Shown here in pieces: positions 34,210 to 43,383 of a stretch of DNA of 64,000 nucleotides. A program made the position numbers and the translations under genes. The notes under the pieces were generated by a model that searched no databases, had not been told where the DNA came from, and saw only the letters and a list, made by a program, of their open reading frames with translations. The DNA is from Suicoccus acidiformans (GTDB lineage: Bacteria > Bacillota > Bacilli > Lactobacillales > Aerococcaceae). Location: positions 1,550,001 through 1,614,000 of the forward strand of contig NZ_CP023434.1 in NCBI RefSeq assembly GCF_003546865.1. Reading direction: 5' to 3'. Within the stretch, counting starts at the first letter, position 1; every line of letters starts with the position of its first letter.

Positions 34210-36782
34210 CTATCCCCCTGAGTATTTGTATAGTCAAAAGCTTGATCCGTACGAAAACTTGCCCACGCCTGCATGTCCTTGCGGAATCGGGTTGCATAAG
34301 CTTTCGTATAGACACGTTCATCAAACAAAAAGAAGTCCTCTGCTTGAAATGAGTAAAGTAATTGATTCAATAATTCTTTGAAATTCTGCATCATATTCGG
34401 CAATAGAATATCGTCGAACACTTCAAAAGTACGCTCCCCTGATGAGAGCTTCTGCATGGCCTGAACCAAAGGTTCATCCGGTGACTTAAACGGTAATTTC
34501 TGTAGCAAAACGCTCGTAGCTTGTTGGCGATAAGGCCACCAACTATTTTTGAAACTTGTCCGATGCAAGATGAGTATTTGCCGCTTCCCTTCCATCGAAC
34601 GCCGTCTCACCTTATTCAAGCTCCCCGATACACCTTGGGCTAGAATCGTATCATTAACGAGTAAGGTTTCGTGCCGTAATAAGGCTTGGTAAATCGTTTC
34701 GATGCTGGTTAAATTATTGCAAATAATAACAATCTGTTCCTGGAGCTGCTCCCGTTCATCATTAATGAATTGCGCCATCGCATTAGCATCATCCACTGGC
34801 GTTTGAAAGGCTTCCCCAATATAACTCAAAGGAACTTGAATGTCCAATGGCTGATGTGGGGCCGATTGATGTAGCCGTATAAAGTGCAGTTCATCTTTTT
34901 GGATTAAAGCGTCCACACCGCGTTGGCGTAAGAGATAACTGTCACCTAAGCTGATACATAAGATAGAATGCGGCTCCCGTAGCGTATTTAACTGAGTATC
35001 TTTAAAGATAAGTGGATTGCAATGCAAGCTTACCCGGTAAAACTGAGCATTCATATGTTCACCGGATACTTTCCAGAAATTCTTTGAAGGTAACGCTTGA
35101 ATTTGCTTGGCTAATTTCTGCCATAGGTGCAAATCGTCCAGTAAATCAGGGAGAAACTCCTGAATTTGATGAATGCGCCCCAGGCCATCAATTTCTTCAA
35201 AGAGGCGACTTAACATTGAAGCAAAGTCAGCGTGCAAATCAGCCTCCAAGGAAAGATATCGCTCATGGTAACCCCGATAAGCACTCTCCTTCGAGTAAGT
35301 TTCTTGCAAATATAAACCAGCCGTTTCTAGCAATTGATTTAAGCTATCCAACAGTCTATTTAAACGTCGACCAAGATTCGGAAGTTGTTGCTGAAAGGCA
35401 AGATCATTATAGTATTGATCTAAGTAACGCCGAATTTGCGTGAAGAATTGACTCAAGGGCAAGAGGACACTTTGCTGCTGTGTCATTGTATCGAACATCT
35501 CAGCCATATCATAAAGCATCACGACCCGGTCTTGAGCATACAATAAAGCCCGTTCCTCTTTCTGGCCAAAAGCGCCATAATCCCATTGATTCATTAGGAC
35601 AATCTTCTGTGACTGCACCCGGTCTAAAGCACGCTCATAGAAAGTATGGGGTCCGTTAAAATCACGGGCGTGGCAATACTTATCAAACATAAATTTAATT
35701 TGAATATCCGCATTTAATTCGGTAAAATCTCCCGTTTGCGTATGGGTCAACCAGACAATTGTACTGGCTAAGCTTATTTGTTCTGTTTGATTTAATTTGG
35801 TGAAATTTAACGCAAGCAACTGGTTAAAGGCTTGTAAATGCAAATAATTGCTAGGCTTTCTTATAATCAAGCCCTCTTCGGCAAAGACAGAGGCCGCTTC
35901 TCGGATTAAATGCTGCCATTGGAGCAGCTGATAATTATGTGGGACTACCAAAAGCACATTGCGGCCATCTTGCATCATTTGCCCAATGACCGCTTCGATA
36001 ACTTGAGGAGATAAAGGGAAATCACTCGGCTCAATCCATAAACGCGGCCACTTGTGAAAGGTCTCGATTAACCTATCTGCCAACACACCCGTTGAAGCCG
36101 CTAAAGGCGAAGGTGTTCGGCGCTTAATGGGTTCTTCGTGCTCTAAATAAATCTGGCAATCCCACCGATAGCACTCCGCTGCTTGAAAGAAATGCTCTGT
36201 CTCCCCAGGCAAAAGACGTACTAAAGGTGCTAAGTCACGTAATTTCTGATTCGAAAGTTTCAGCACTTCCCCGGCCAACTGATTAAGAATGACAGCTGTC
36301 ACGCGAGCATCTTCAATCGCATCATGGGCATCTTCAAAAGCAATGCCATAATACTTCGATAGCTCCAATAAATTAAAGCCAGAGGCGTGCCCGACGAGCA
36401 CTTTCGCCAGAATGACTGTATCCAAAGCTTGCGGCTTGAATTCATAGCCCGCTTTGGCAAAAGCTGCTTGCATAAAGGTTAAATCAAACTTTAAATTATG
36501 GGCCACAAAGAGGCAATCCTTTAAGCGTTCATACCATAAACTGGCGACACTTTCCCATTTAGGTGCTTGGTCAGCCTGTTCTTGCTCAATCCCCGTTAGC
36601 TTCTGAATGGTCAGTGGAATCGAACGTTCAGGATTCAGCAACATGGAGTATTCATGCTTTAATTGCCCATCCTCAATAATGCACGCCCCAATTTGAATAA
36701 TCTGGTCCCCTTGGTCGAAATGAGGTCCGGTCGTCTCCAAATCAACCACCGCAATTTTCAATTTTGCCGTATGATTGGTCAC
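34206..36782 (-). CDS. dinG: DinG-type protein: exonuclease with degenerate helicase domain
   Basis: An 858-residue protein of the Gram-positive DinG type. Residues 8-170 form a DnaQ-like 3'-5' exonuclease with all motifs: DLETTG (Asp14, Glu16), HNLKFD (Asp100) and HDAIED (His153, Asp158). The rest aligns in layout with the SF2 XPD-like helicase, and the late landmark LPFKSPDEPLVQA is recognisable, but motif I reads IEPSDFPLSPQ (about 250-260) where GTGTGKT is expected, the DEAH position reads YDMAEMF (about 424-430), and the GRLIRS position reads NQLLYS. ATP hydrolysis is therefore unlikely. The start is GTG. The gene lies between cca and ypmB. Confidence 0.88.
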   Translation of the reverse strand: MTNHTAKLKIAVVDLETTGPHFDQGDQIIQIGACIIEDGQLKHEYSMLLNPERSIPLTIQKLTGIEQEQADQAPKWESVASLWYERLKDCLFVAHNLKFDLTFMQAAFAKAGYEFKPQALDTVILAKVLVGHASGFNLLELSKYYGIAFEDAHDAIEDARVTAVILNQLAGEVLKLSNQKLRDLAPLVRLLPGETEHFFQAAECYRWDCQIYLEHEEPIKRRTPSPLAASTGVLADRLIETFHKWPRLWIEPSDFPLSPQVIEAVIGQMMQDGRNVLLVVPHNYQLLQWQHLIREAASVFAEEGLIIRKPSNYLHLQAFNQLLALNFTKLNQTEQISLASTIVWLTHTQTGDFTELNADIQIKFMFDKYCHARDFNGPHTFYERALDRVQSQKIVLMNQWDYGAFGQKEERALLYAQDRVVMLYDMAEMFDTMTQQQSVLLPLSQFFTQIRRYLDQYYNDLAFQQQLPNLGRRLNRLLDSLNQLLETAGLYLQETYSKESAYRGYHERYLSLEADLHADFASMLSRLFEEIDGLGRIHQIQEFLPDLLDDLHLWQKLAKQIQALPSKNFWKVSGEHMNAQFYRVSLHCNPLIFKDTQLNTLREPHSILCISLGDSYLLRQRGVDALIQKDELHFIRLHQSAPHQPLDIQVPLSYIGEAFQTPVDDANAMAQFINDEREQLQEQIVIICNNLTSIETIYQALLRHETLLVNDTILAQGVSGSLNKVRRRSMEGKRQILILHRTSFKNSWWPYRQQATSVLLQKLPFKSPDEPLVQAMQKLSSGERTFEVFDDILLPNMMQNFKELLNQLLYSFQAEDFFLFDERVYTKAYATRFRKDMQAWASFRTDQAFDYTNTQGDR

Positions 36783-36787
36783 AGCCT

Positions 36788-38002
36788 TCAGTCCCCTCTA
36801 ATGAAATGTGTGATGGCTTCAAGGTCATTGGGTAAATCCCCTTGAATAATAGCGCGTTCAATCCGCTCTAACCAGACGCCTATATCTTTCGTCCCCTTGG
36901 TAAGGCCAAGAATGTCCATTAAATCCTTGCCATTCACAACAATATCTTGGCGTTTCTGAATAGGTAGTTGCTGCCGCATAGTTGCTACATCTGGCAGCGG
37001 TAAGTTACGACAGGCAAACGTTTGATAAATTAAATCAACATACGCATCCGTATGGTGATAAGTGCTTTCTAAATCGAATTCCTGCTGGTCAAATTTCTCA
37101 ATGATTGTCAGCATTTCAGTGACGGCTGACATAAATTGCTTGCTAAAAGTCCATGTTCGCAATAACTGGCGTGCTTGGCTGCCTATTCTGAGCTCATATA
37201 GTAGAAACGCCCAGACTAAGGCCTCATCTCGCTCAATACCTGCCTCGATAAGGGGACTTAACCAAGTGGATAACTTAGCCAAAGCTTGCCCTATATCCGG
37301 CCGGTCAAAGCCAGGCAAATATTGATTGACACCACTTACTACTAGCAGATGGGCCGCTTGAGGAAAGGCTTCCCCTTGCAAATACTTAGACATCTCCACT
37401 CGAATACGCTCAATCGCAATCTGCTTCAATTGATGGGCATAGGCCTGAACGCCTTCATAGGTTGCTCCTTCAATTTCAAAGCCTAATTGGCTGGCGAAAC
37501 GCAAAGCACGCATCGTTCGTAAGCTATCTTCAGCGAAACGCTCCGCTGGATTACCTACCGCTCGAATATAGCCTTGTTCTAAGTCCGAAAGCCCTCCATG
37601 ATAGTCATAAATTACACCTTCAGAATCAGCCGCTAGAGCATTGATGGTGAAATCACGGCGCAAAGTATCCTCTTCTAAATTTCTAACAAAGGTTACCTCA
37701 TCCGGTCTACGAAAATCAGAATAAGTTCCTTCCGTACGAAAAGTCGTCACTTCGAAAGTCTCTCCATGATACACAACAATCATCGTACCATGCTCTTTGC
37801 CTAAATCAATCGTCGCATGAAATAAGGCTTCAATTTCGTCCGGGCGAGCACTTGACGCAATATCGACATCGTGAATCGGACGCTTTAAGAGCGTATCACG
37901 CACACAGCCCCCCACAAAATACGCCTCATAGCCGGCAGCTTCAATCCGCTCCATCACCGGTAAAGCTTCTTGAAACAATCTATGCTCTAAACTAATCAGC
38001 AT
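36788..38002 (-). CDS. cca: CCA tRNA nucleotidyltransferase
   Basis: A 404-residue class II nucleotidyltransferase that adds or repairs the 3' CCA end of tRNA. The head domain has FVGGCVRDTLL and the catalytic HDVDIA (DxD), then TFRTEGTYSDFRRPD; the neck has the DFTINALA and EDSLRTMRALRFASQLGF motifs. The helical body and tail complete it. It overlaps ypiB by 11 bases and is followed by dinG after 5 bases. Confidence 0.95.
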   Translation of the reverse strand: MLISLEHRLFQEALPVMERIEAAGYEAYFVGGCVRDTLLKRPIHDVDIASSARPDEIEALFHATIDLGKEHGTMIVVYHGETFEVTTFRTEGTYSDFRRPDEVTFVRNLEEDTLRRDFTINALAADSEGVIYDYHGGLSDLEQGYIRAVGNPAERFAEDSLRTMRALRFASQLGFEIEGATYEGVQAYAHQLKQIAIERIRVEMSKYLQGEAFPQAAHLLVVSGVNQYLPGFDRPDIGQALAKLSTWLSPLIEAGIERDEALVWAFLLYELRIGSQARQLLRTWTFSKQFMSAVTEMLTIIEKFDQQEFDLESTYHHTDAYVDLIYQTFACRNLPLPDVATMRQQLPIQKRQDIVVNGKDLMDILGLTKGTKDIGVWLERIERAIIQGDLPNDLEAITHFIRGD

Positions 38003-38540
38003 CCGTCTCTCCTTGTATTAACTCAATAAGCCGCAAGCAATACTCTGCCATCTCGAAATCATGCGTCTCCAAAGCCTGGTCTAAATCTATGCGCACTTGA
38101 CGTAATTTAGCCTTATAACTCACGTCATATAAGAGATCTTCCAATACCGCTGATTGATTGTCCCTTTCTGGTAAATAAGGATTCTCTTCAAAGACATCAT
38201 AGCGGTACAACATATCGTATAAATGCGGAATATTGAACTCCAAATAGAAGGTATGATTATCATAGCGCTGATTTAAACGCAAATCATGAAAAGCCTGTTC
38301 ACTCATAGTGTAGCTTAATTGATCTTTATAATAAACAAAAGGGACTGCCGAATTATCTTGATAGGAAATATAAATCCCCCGTGGTGCATACTTCGCTGCT
38401 TCCGAAAAGACTACCGATTTGAGAATATCATCCTTGGATAATAATACATTCAGTAAATAGGTCACCGAGGGATTCGCGTGTTCATAATTGTCTAAAAGCC
38501 AATGTAAGAAATCACGCTTACGATCATTATATGAAGCCAT
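37992..38540 (-). CDS. ypiB: YpiB family protein (UPF0302)
   Basis: A 182-residue protein of the UPF0302/YpiB family: KRDFLHWLLDNYEHANPSVTYLLNVLL at the N-terminus is the family hallmark, and a helical C-terminal IDEAL-like segment (about 150-180) is present. The role is not known; the neighbouring TPR gene (YpiA) is its regular partner. The length is typical. Confidence 0.85.
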   Translation of the reverse strand: MASYNDRKRDFLHWLLDNYEHANPSVTYLLNVLLSKDDILKSVVFSEAAKYAPRGIYISYQDNSAVPFVYYKDQLSYTMSEQAFHDLRLNQRYDNHTFYLEFNIPHLYDMLYRYDVFEENPYLPERDNQSAVLEDLLYDVSYKAKLRQVRIDLDQALETHDFEMAEYCLRLIELIQGETDAD

Positions 38541-38545
38541 GAAAC

Positions 38546-39847
38546 CTACTTCCTTTCTACTTCTTGAATCTTTTGGGCTAAGGGCTCTGTCTCATAATCT
38601 GTGCCGTTAAATTGTTCAAGCAAATCCTTAGCTTTTGCGACTTCTCCCTGCTGAATATAAAGTTCACCTAGCTCCAGAACTAACGAAGGCTCTGCTAGTA
38701 ATTCACTTAGGGCATATGCATAAGAATCTACAGCTTGCTCTGACCTTTGCGTTCCTTTATATAAACGTGCCAAAAGATATTGCAACTGACCCTCAGTCAA
38801 TTGCTCAGGGGCCACCTGGTGCAACAAACGTTCTGCTTGATTAGTATCACCTATCTGCCCTACCTGCCTTACATATAACTTCAAATACGAATACAATTGC
38901 TCAACATCTTCCATTAAGAGCAAATGATCTTCAAAGAGTGCCCCCAACTCAGGCGTAAACAAAGCAAATTCATCGGCAATATCAACCAAGGTCAATACTT
39001 CCGGCTCGTCCATAGGGAGCGTTCGCGTCAGCCAGGTAAGCTCTGTTTCTATGCCCGACAAGTTCTCAAGGGCTTGGTAAATTTCAAGACGCAAGAGATG
39101 GGCATCAACGTAATTTGGCTGCAAGGCAATACTTTGATCTACTTTGGCTTCAGCTAATAGATAATTCTCGGCCATAACGTAAACTTCGGCTGCTAAATAC
39201 AGAGCTTCTGCATCGTCTTGAGGATAAGCATCACTTTCCAGAATGTCATAAATAGCTGGGAAGTTGATTGTCTCTTGGGCAAGTAGATACTGAACCTGTA
39301 AGGTTTTGAATTCGGCTATATCCATCTCATCCGAAAAGTACGTCTCAATTGTATATAAGAAGGTTTCGACATCCTTGCTATTACCTAAGTCATGGTGAAT
39401 CTCAAGGGCTAACGCATAAGCCGGATAATAGCGTGGGTACGTGCGAATCAGCTGATTCAGTTCCTTCAAAGCAGCTCGCCCTTGGCCTTTGGCTTGATAT
39501 ATTTCTGCACTCAAGTAGCTCTTTGCTTGGTCTAAGGATGGACTTAAGCCTGCTGTAGGAATTTGTTGGAGCCATAGTAAGGCGGTATCCAGGGATTGAT
39601 ACTTATAATATAACTCTGCTAAAGCTAGTGCATATTCTGGTCTTTGCGTATGGTGATATAACTGAAGCCAAAGATACTCCCCTGCTTCAATATAGCCCCG
39701 TTGCAATAGTTGCAAGGCGACTTCATGAAGCGTTTGGTAGTCTTCATCGGTTAAGTCCTCTACTTCAACATACTCACGTAGAATATCGATTGCTTCCGTT
39801 TGATCTAAACTATAAGCCATCTGCCGCATAATTTCTTCCGCACGCAT
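38546..39847 (-). CDS. ypiA: Tetratricopeptide repeat protein (YpiA-like)
   Basis: A 433-residue soluble all-helical protein made of about ten TPR-like units (for example AEYLWLQLYHHTQRPEYALALAELYY-type helices, AQETINFPAIYDIL, YLLARLYKGTQRSEQAVDSY). It probably acts as a scaffold; no partner is known beyond co-occurrence with YpiB. The ATG at 39847 lies 10 bases after AAGGGAG; a TTG at 39856 is too close to that site. It starts the seven-gene operon ypiA-ypiB-cca-dinG-ypmB-dnaD-nth. Confidence 0.85.
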   Translation of the reverse strand: MRAEEIMRQMAYSLDQTEAIDILREYVEVEDLTDEDYQTLHEVALQLLQRGYIEAGEYLWLQLYHHTQRPEYALALAELYYKYQSLDTALLWLQQIPTAGLSPSLDQAKSYLSAEIYQAKGQGRAALKELNQLIRTYPRYYPAYALALEIHHDLGNSKDVETFLYTIETYFSDEMDIAEFKTLQVQYLLAQETINFPAIYDILESDAYPQDDAEALYLAAEVYVMAENYLLAEAKVDQSIALQPNYVDAHLLRLEIYQALENLSGIETELTWLTRTLPMDEPEVLTLVDIADEFALFTPELGALFEDHLLLMEDVEQLYSYLKLYVRQVGQIGDTNQAERLLHQVAPEQLTEGQLQYLLARLYKGTQRSEQAVDSYAYALSELLAEPSLVLELGELYIQQGEVAKAKDLLEQFNGTDYETEPLAQKIQEVERK

Positions 39848-39877
39848 CCAACCCAACTCCCTTCAAACCTGTCATAC

Positions 39878-39940
39878 ATTATATCTCTTGCATTGGAAAC
39901 ATCGTTAGCGTATTCCAATACCATAGTTTGTATTATACCA
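39878..39940 (-). promoter_or_regulatory. Promoter region of the ypiA operon
   Basis: An extended -10 TGGTATAAT (39932-39940) and a second TATAAT (39878-39883) both point to ypiA. Between them ATTGGAAAC (39892-39900) and GT-a-TTCCAAT (39910-39919) form an inverted repeat with a nine-base centre. Confidence 0.55.
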
Positions 39941-39969
39941 TTTCCCTATCATTCATTAAAGTTTTGCTC

Positions 39970-40018
39970 ATAGAAAATACCTCTATGCCAAGAGCATCGC
40001 TCTTACATAGAGGTATTT
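39970..40018 (-). terminator. Terminator of hup
   Basis: A long hairpin: AAATACCTCTATG (39975-39987) pairs with CATAGAGGTATTT (40006-40018), and the loop folds further as AAGAGC/GCTCTT. Minus-strand transcripts end in TTTTCT. It lies 19 bases after the hup stop. Confidence 0.85.
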
Positions 40019-40036
40019 CGGAATTAGATTAAAAGC

Positions 40037-40312
40037 TTATTTAACAGCTTCTTTTAAAGATTTACCTGCTTTGAAAGCTGGTACTTTAGTAGCTGGGATG
40101 TCGATTTCGTCACCAGTTTGTGGGTTGCGACCTTTACGTGCTGCACGCTCACGTACTTCAAATGTACCGAAACCGATAACTTGTACACGCTCACCGTCAG
40201 CTAAAGCTTCTTCGATTGTTTCGAAGACTGCTTCAACCGCTGAAGTTGCGTCTTTCTTAGTCAAGTTTGTTTTCTCTGCTACTCTTTCCACTAATTCTGC
40301 TTTGTTTGCCAT
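40037..40312 (-). CDS. hup: DNA-binding protein HU
   Basis: A 91-residue HU-type nucleoid protein. [22 protein letters not shown] starts the dimerisation helices, [25 protein letters not shown] is the DNA-binding arm with the conserved GFGTF and RNPQTG, and the C-terminal [14 protein letters not shown] is canonical. The ATG at 40312 follows AGGAGG; a longer frame upstream has no support. It has a strong promoter and its own terminator. Confidence 0.97.
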   Translation of the reverse strand: MANKAELVERVAEKTNLTKKDATSAVEAVFETIEEALADGERVQVIGFGTFEVRERAARKGRNPQTGDEIDIPATKVPAFKAGKSLKEAVK

Positions 40313-40331
40313 TTTGTCTAATCCTCCTAAT

Positions 40332-40420
40332 GAGTCAAATGACTCCATTGAAATTTGAAATAAAGCCCAATGCTTATTTCTTATTAAAGAATACCATATA
40401 AACAACGTTATTACAACGTT
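40332..40420 (-). promoter_or_regulatory. Promoter and leader of hup
   Basis: On the minus strand TTGTAA (40411-40416), a 17-base spacer and TATTCT with upstream TG (40388-40393). ACAACGTT occurs twice, 11 bases apart (40402-40409 and 40413-40420), covering the -35. In the leader GAGTCA-AA-TGACTC (40332-40345) is a 14-base inverted repeat just before the ribosome binding site. Confidence 0.7.
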
Positions 40421-40443
40421 TTTAGTGTCTTACCAGCAGTTTA

Positions 40444-41757
40444 TTACTGCCGTTCCCGTGGAATAATCTTCAGTGGTGTTCCATCGAAGTGGAAAGCTTG
40501 CCGTAGTTGGTTTTCCAAATAACGTTCATAGCTGAAATGCATTAATTCCACATCATTGACAAAGACCACAAACGTTGGTGGCCCCACTGCCACTTGGGTT
40601 GCATAATAAATCTTCAAACGGCGACCCTTATCGGTAGGGGTTGGATTCATCGCAACCGCATCACTAATAACATTGTTTAGGGTTGAGGATTGGATGCGAC
40701 GATTTTGATTGGCATGAATTTCCTTAAGTAAATCCGGCAATCGTTCTAGGCGTTGATGGGTCTTCGCACTGACGAAGAGAATCGGTGCAAAAGATAGGAA
40801 GCGGAATTCACTCCGAATATCTTGCGTAAACTCATCAAACACCTTCTCCTTATTCTCAACCGTATCCCATTTATTTACGAGGATAATAATGCCTTTACCG
40901 GATTCAAGGGCATAGCCGGCAACATGCTTGTCTTGTTCTCGAATACCCGTTTCAGCATCAAGCACCACACAGACAATATCACTGCGTTCTATTGCAGACA
41001 ATGACCGCATAACACTATATTTCTCCGTCTTCTCATAGACCTTGCCGCGCCGGCGTATTCCTGCTGTATCAATCATTGTGAACTCTTGGCCCGATTCATC
41101 AACAAAGCGTGTGTCCACTGCTTCCCTGGTCGTTCCTTCAATATTCGATACAATAACACGCTTCTCTTCTAAGAGCGCATTGACTAAACTAGACTTCCCG
41201 ACATTTGGACGCCCAATAAAGCTGAACTTGATGAGCTGTGAATCATCAACTTGCTCCGCTTCAGGAGGGAAGTGAGCAACAATCTCATCTAATAAATCCC
41301 CAAAACCGGTTCCATGTGCACCAGATACTGGAATAGGATCGCCAAGACCTAGGGCATAAAAGTCATATACCGTCTGTCTTTGCTCAGGATTGTCTGCTTT
41401 ATTCACCGCTAAAACCACTGGTTTCTTGGTCCGGTGTAAGTAACTAGCGATTGCTTCATCTTCCGTTGTGAGTCCTTCTTGGCTATTCACCATAAAGACT
41501 ATCACATCGGCTTCTTCCATGGCAATATCTGCTTGATAGCGGATTTGGGTCATCATCGGCTCATCAGTCATTTCAATTCCGCCAGTATCAATTAAGCGGT
41601 AATCACGTCCGAGCCATTTACCTGTGGCATAGATTCGGTCCCGAGTCACACCGGGTAAGTCTTCAACAATTGAAATACGTTCACCAACCAAGCGATTAAA
41701 CACGGTTGATTTGCCAACATTCGGTCGGCCTACTAATGCTACGACTGGTAACAACAT
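40444..41757 (-). CDS. der: Ribosome biogenesis GTPase Der (EngA)
   Basis: A 437-residue tandem GTPase. Two G domains are seen, each with G1 ([12 protein letters not shown] near residue 10 and [12 protein letters not shown] near 185), G3 (DTGGIE and DTAGIRRRG) and G4 (NKAD, NKWD). A C-terminal KH-like domain ends the protein. Der acts in 50S subunit assembly. The ATG at 41757 is 5 bases after AAGGAGG. It lies between rpsA and hup, the same order as in Bacillus. Confidence 0.97.
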   Translation of the reverse strand: MLLPVVALVGRPNVGKSTVFNRLVGERISIVEDLPGVTRDRIYATGKWLGRDYRLIDTGGIEMTDEPMMTQIRYQADIAMEEADVIVFMVNSQEGLTTEDEAIASYLHRTKKPVVLAVNKADNPEQRQTVYDFYALGLGDPIPVSGAHGTGFGDLLDEIVAHFPPEAEQVDDSQLIKFSFIGRPNVGKSSLVNALLEEKRVIVSNIEGTTREAVDTRFVDESGQEFTMIDTAGIRRRGKVYEKTEKYSVMRSLSAIERSDIVCVVLDAETGIREQDKHVAGYALESGKGIIILVNKWDTVENKEKVFDEFTQDIRSEFRFLSFAPILFVSAKTHQRLERLPDLLKEIHANQNRRIQSSTLNNVISDAVAMNPTPTDKGRRLKIYYATQVAVGPPTFVVFVNDVELMHFSYERYLENQLRQAFHFDGTPLKIIPRERQ

Positions 41758-41780
41758 ATCCACCTCCTTATTTCCCCTCT

Positions 41781-41819
41781 AAAAGAAAAGTAGACTGACT
41801 TATTCAGCCAGCCCACTTT
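41781..41819 (-). terminator. Terminator of rpsA
   Basis: Arms 41787-41800 and 41806-41819 with a five-base loop pair over 14 bp on the minus strand, three of them as G-U pairs that would be mismatches on the other strand, so the element is strand-specific. TTTTCTTTT follows. Confidence 0.8.
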
Positions 41820-41832
41820 CAATTAATCTATA

Positions 41833-43233
41833 TTATTCTTCATCAGTCTTGAACTGATTTAATGCGTCTCCAAGCAACTCTCCCATTGTGAAGGAAGTAT
41901 CTGTGCTTTCAAAGTCATTGCTTGCTTGTTGGTTATTTTGACGACGCGGACGATTATTGTTTGAAGAACGACGACGATTGTTGTTGCGTGACTCATTGCG
42001 ATTTGCTTGAGGTGCATCAGCTGGACGTTCTGGTGCTTCCAATAATTCTTTAATTGAAAGAGATAAGCGTTGTTCTTCTGGGTTTACGCTAAGAACTTTC
42101 ACTTGAATTTCTTGTCCTTCTTCTAAACGCTCATGAGGTGTAGCAATATGCTCATGGGCAATTTGTGAAATGTGAACAAGTCCTTCGACACCAGGGAATA
42201 CTTCGACGAAGGCACCAAAGCTCGTTAGACGTTTAACAGTACCATCTAAAACGGATCCTTCTGGAGCTTTCTCTTCGATGTTATCCCAAGGTCCTTCTAA
42301 AGTATCTTTGATAGATAATGAAACGCGACCTTCTTCTTCATCAACGGAAAGAACCTTAACTGTAACTGTTTCACCAGGCGTTAAGTAATCGCTTGGTTTA
42401 TCAACGTGTTCATGTGCAATACGGCTAATGTGAACTAAACCGTCAACCCCACCTAAGTCGATGAAGGCACCAAAGTTAACTAAACGAGCAACTGTACCTT
42501 CGATTACTGAACCTTCTTCTAATTCACCTAAACGCTCTGAACGTTTCTCTTCACGTTCTTTACGAGCAATTTCTTTGTGAGAAAGAATTAAGCGGTTTTC
42601 GCTTGGCTCAATTTCTATGATTGCAAACTCAAGTGTTTGACCAACGTATTGTGAGAAATCTTCTACGAAGTAATCTTCTACCATTGATGCTGGTACGAAG
42701 CCACGTACACCTGCGTCAACAACTAACCCACCTTTAACGACACTCTTAACAGGTGCTTCGATTGTTTCACCGTTCTCGAATTTCGTTTGAAGTTCTTCCC
42801 ATACTTTCTTAGCATCAACACGTCGTTTAGAAAGCAAGAAGTTTCCATTCTCTTTATCTTTGATTGGTTTCAATACAACCAATTCAATTTCGTCACCAAT
42901 ATTAACAACATCGGTTAATTCTTCAATTGGTGTAGCAGATAATTCGTTACGTGGAACAACACCTTCAAGACCGCCACTGTTGCGGATTGCTACGCGTACT
43001 TGATTGTCATCAAAAGCTAAGACATCAGCCATTACTGTGTCGCCAACTTTGATTTCATCAACGCTATCTAAAGCATCTTCCATTGTAACCATATCTTGAG
43101 CTGCGTCTTCAGTTTCTTCGGTTGGAATTTCTTCAACCACTTCTTCCACAGCACCCATATCTTGAGCAGCATCTTCTGCTACTTCTGTTGAAACTTCTTC
43201 ATTCAATTCTTCATTCTCTAAAAACTCTGACAT
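41833..43233 (-). CDS. rpsA: 30S ribosomal protein S1-like protein
   Basis: A 466-residue RNA-binding protein with four S1 domains (about residues 60-130, 147-222, 236-312 and 318-398); the last two carry the strong [16 protein letters not shown] and [17 protein letters not shown] signatures. It is the short, Gram-positive form, compared with six domains in E. coli S1. Residues 1-58 are very acidic with a repeated EDAAQDM, and residues 400-440 are Asn/Arg-rich ([17 protein letters not shown]). It helps bind mRNA to the ribosome. It follows cmk, as in many bacteria. Confidence 0.93.
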   Translation of the reverse strand: MSEFLENEELNEEVSTEVAEDAAQDMGAVEEVVEEIPTEETEDAAQDMVTMEDALDSVDEIKVGDTVMADVLAFDDNQVRVAIRNSGGLEGVVPRNELSATPIEELTDVVNIGDEIELVVLKPIKDKENGNFLLSKRRVDAKKVWEELQTKFENGETIEAPVKSVVKGGLVVDAGVRGFVPASMVEDYFVEDFSQYVGQTLEFAIIEIEPSENRLILSHKEIARKEREEKRSERLGELEEGSVIEGTVARLVNFGAFIDLGGVDGLVHISRIAHEHVDKPSDYLTPGETVTVKVLSVDEEEGRVSLSIKDTLEGPWDNIEEKAPEGSVLDGTVKRLTSFGAFVEVFPGVEGLVHISQIAHEHIATPHERLEEGQEIQVKVLSVNPEEQRLSLSIKELLEAPERPADAPQANRNESRNNNRRRSSNNNRPRRQNNQQASNDFESTDTSFTMGELLGDALNQFKTDEE

Positions 43234-43274
43234 TTATCCGGTTCCTCCTAAGCGTTACCATATCTCTGGTTTAC

Positions 43275-43304
43275 ATTATAAACCAAGTATTACTATTATA
43301 TCAA
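43275..43304 (-). promoter_or_regulatory. Promoter of rpsA
   Basis: TTGATA (43299-43304), an 18-base spacer and TATAAT (43275-43280) on the minus strand. Two further TATAAT copies lie upstream (43295-43300, 43308-43313), and ATTATAA(A)CCAAGT is present twice as a direct repeat (43275-43288, 43308-43320). Confidence 0.65.
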
Positions 43305-43383
43305 ATTATTATAACCAAGTCTAGCTTATTTAGCTATTTCCCAGCGGGTTTTAAGATACATTCTGATTGTTTACTAATAGCAA

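Noticed and set aside
40037-40405. Longer hup frame with 31 extra N-terminal residues
   Set aside because: HU begins at MANKAEL, with AGGAGG just upstream; the extra part is promoter and leader DNA.
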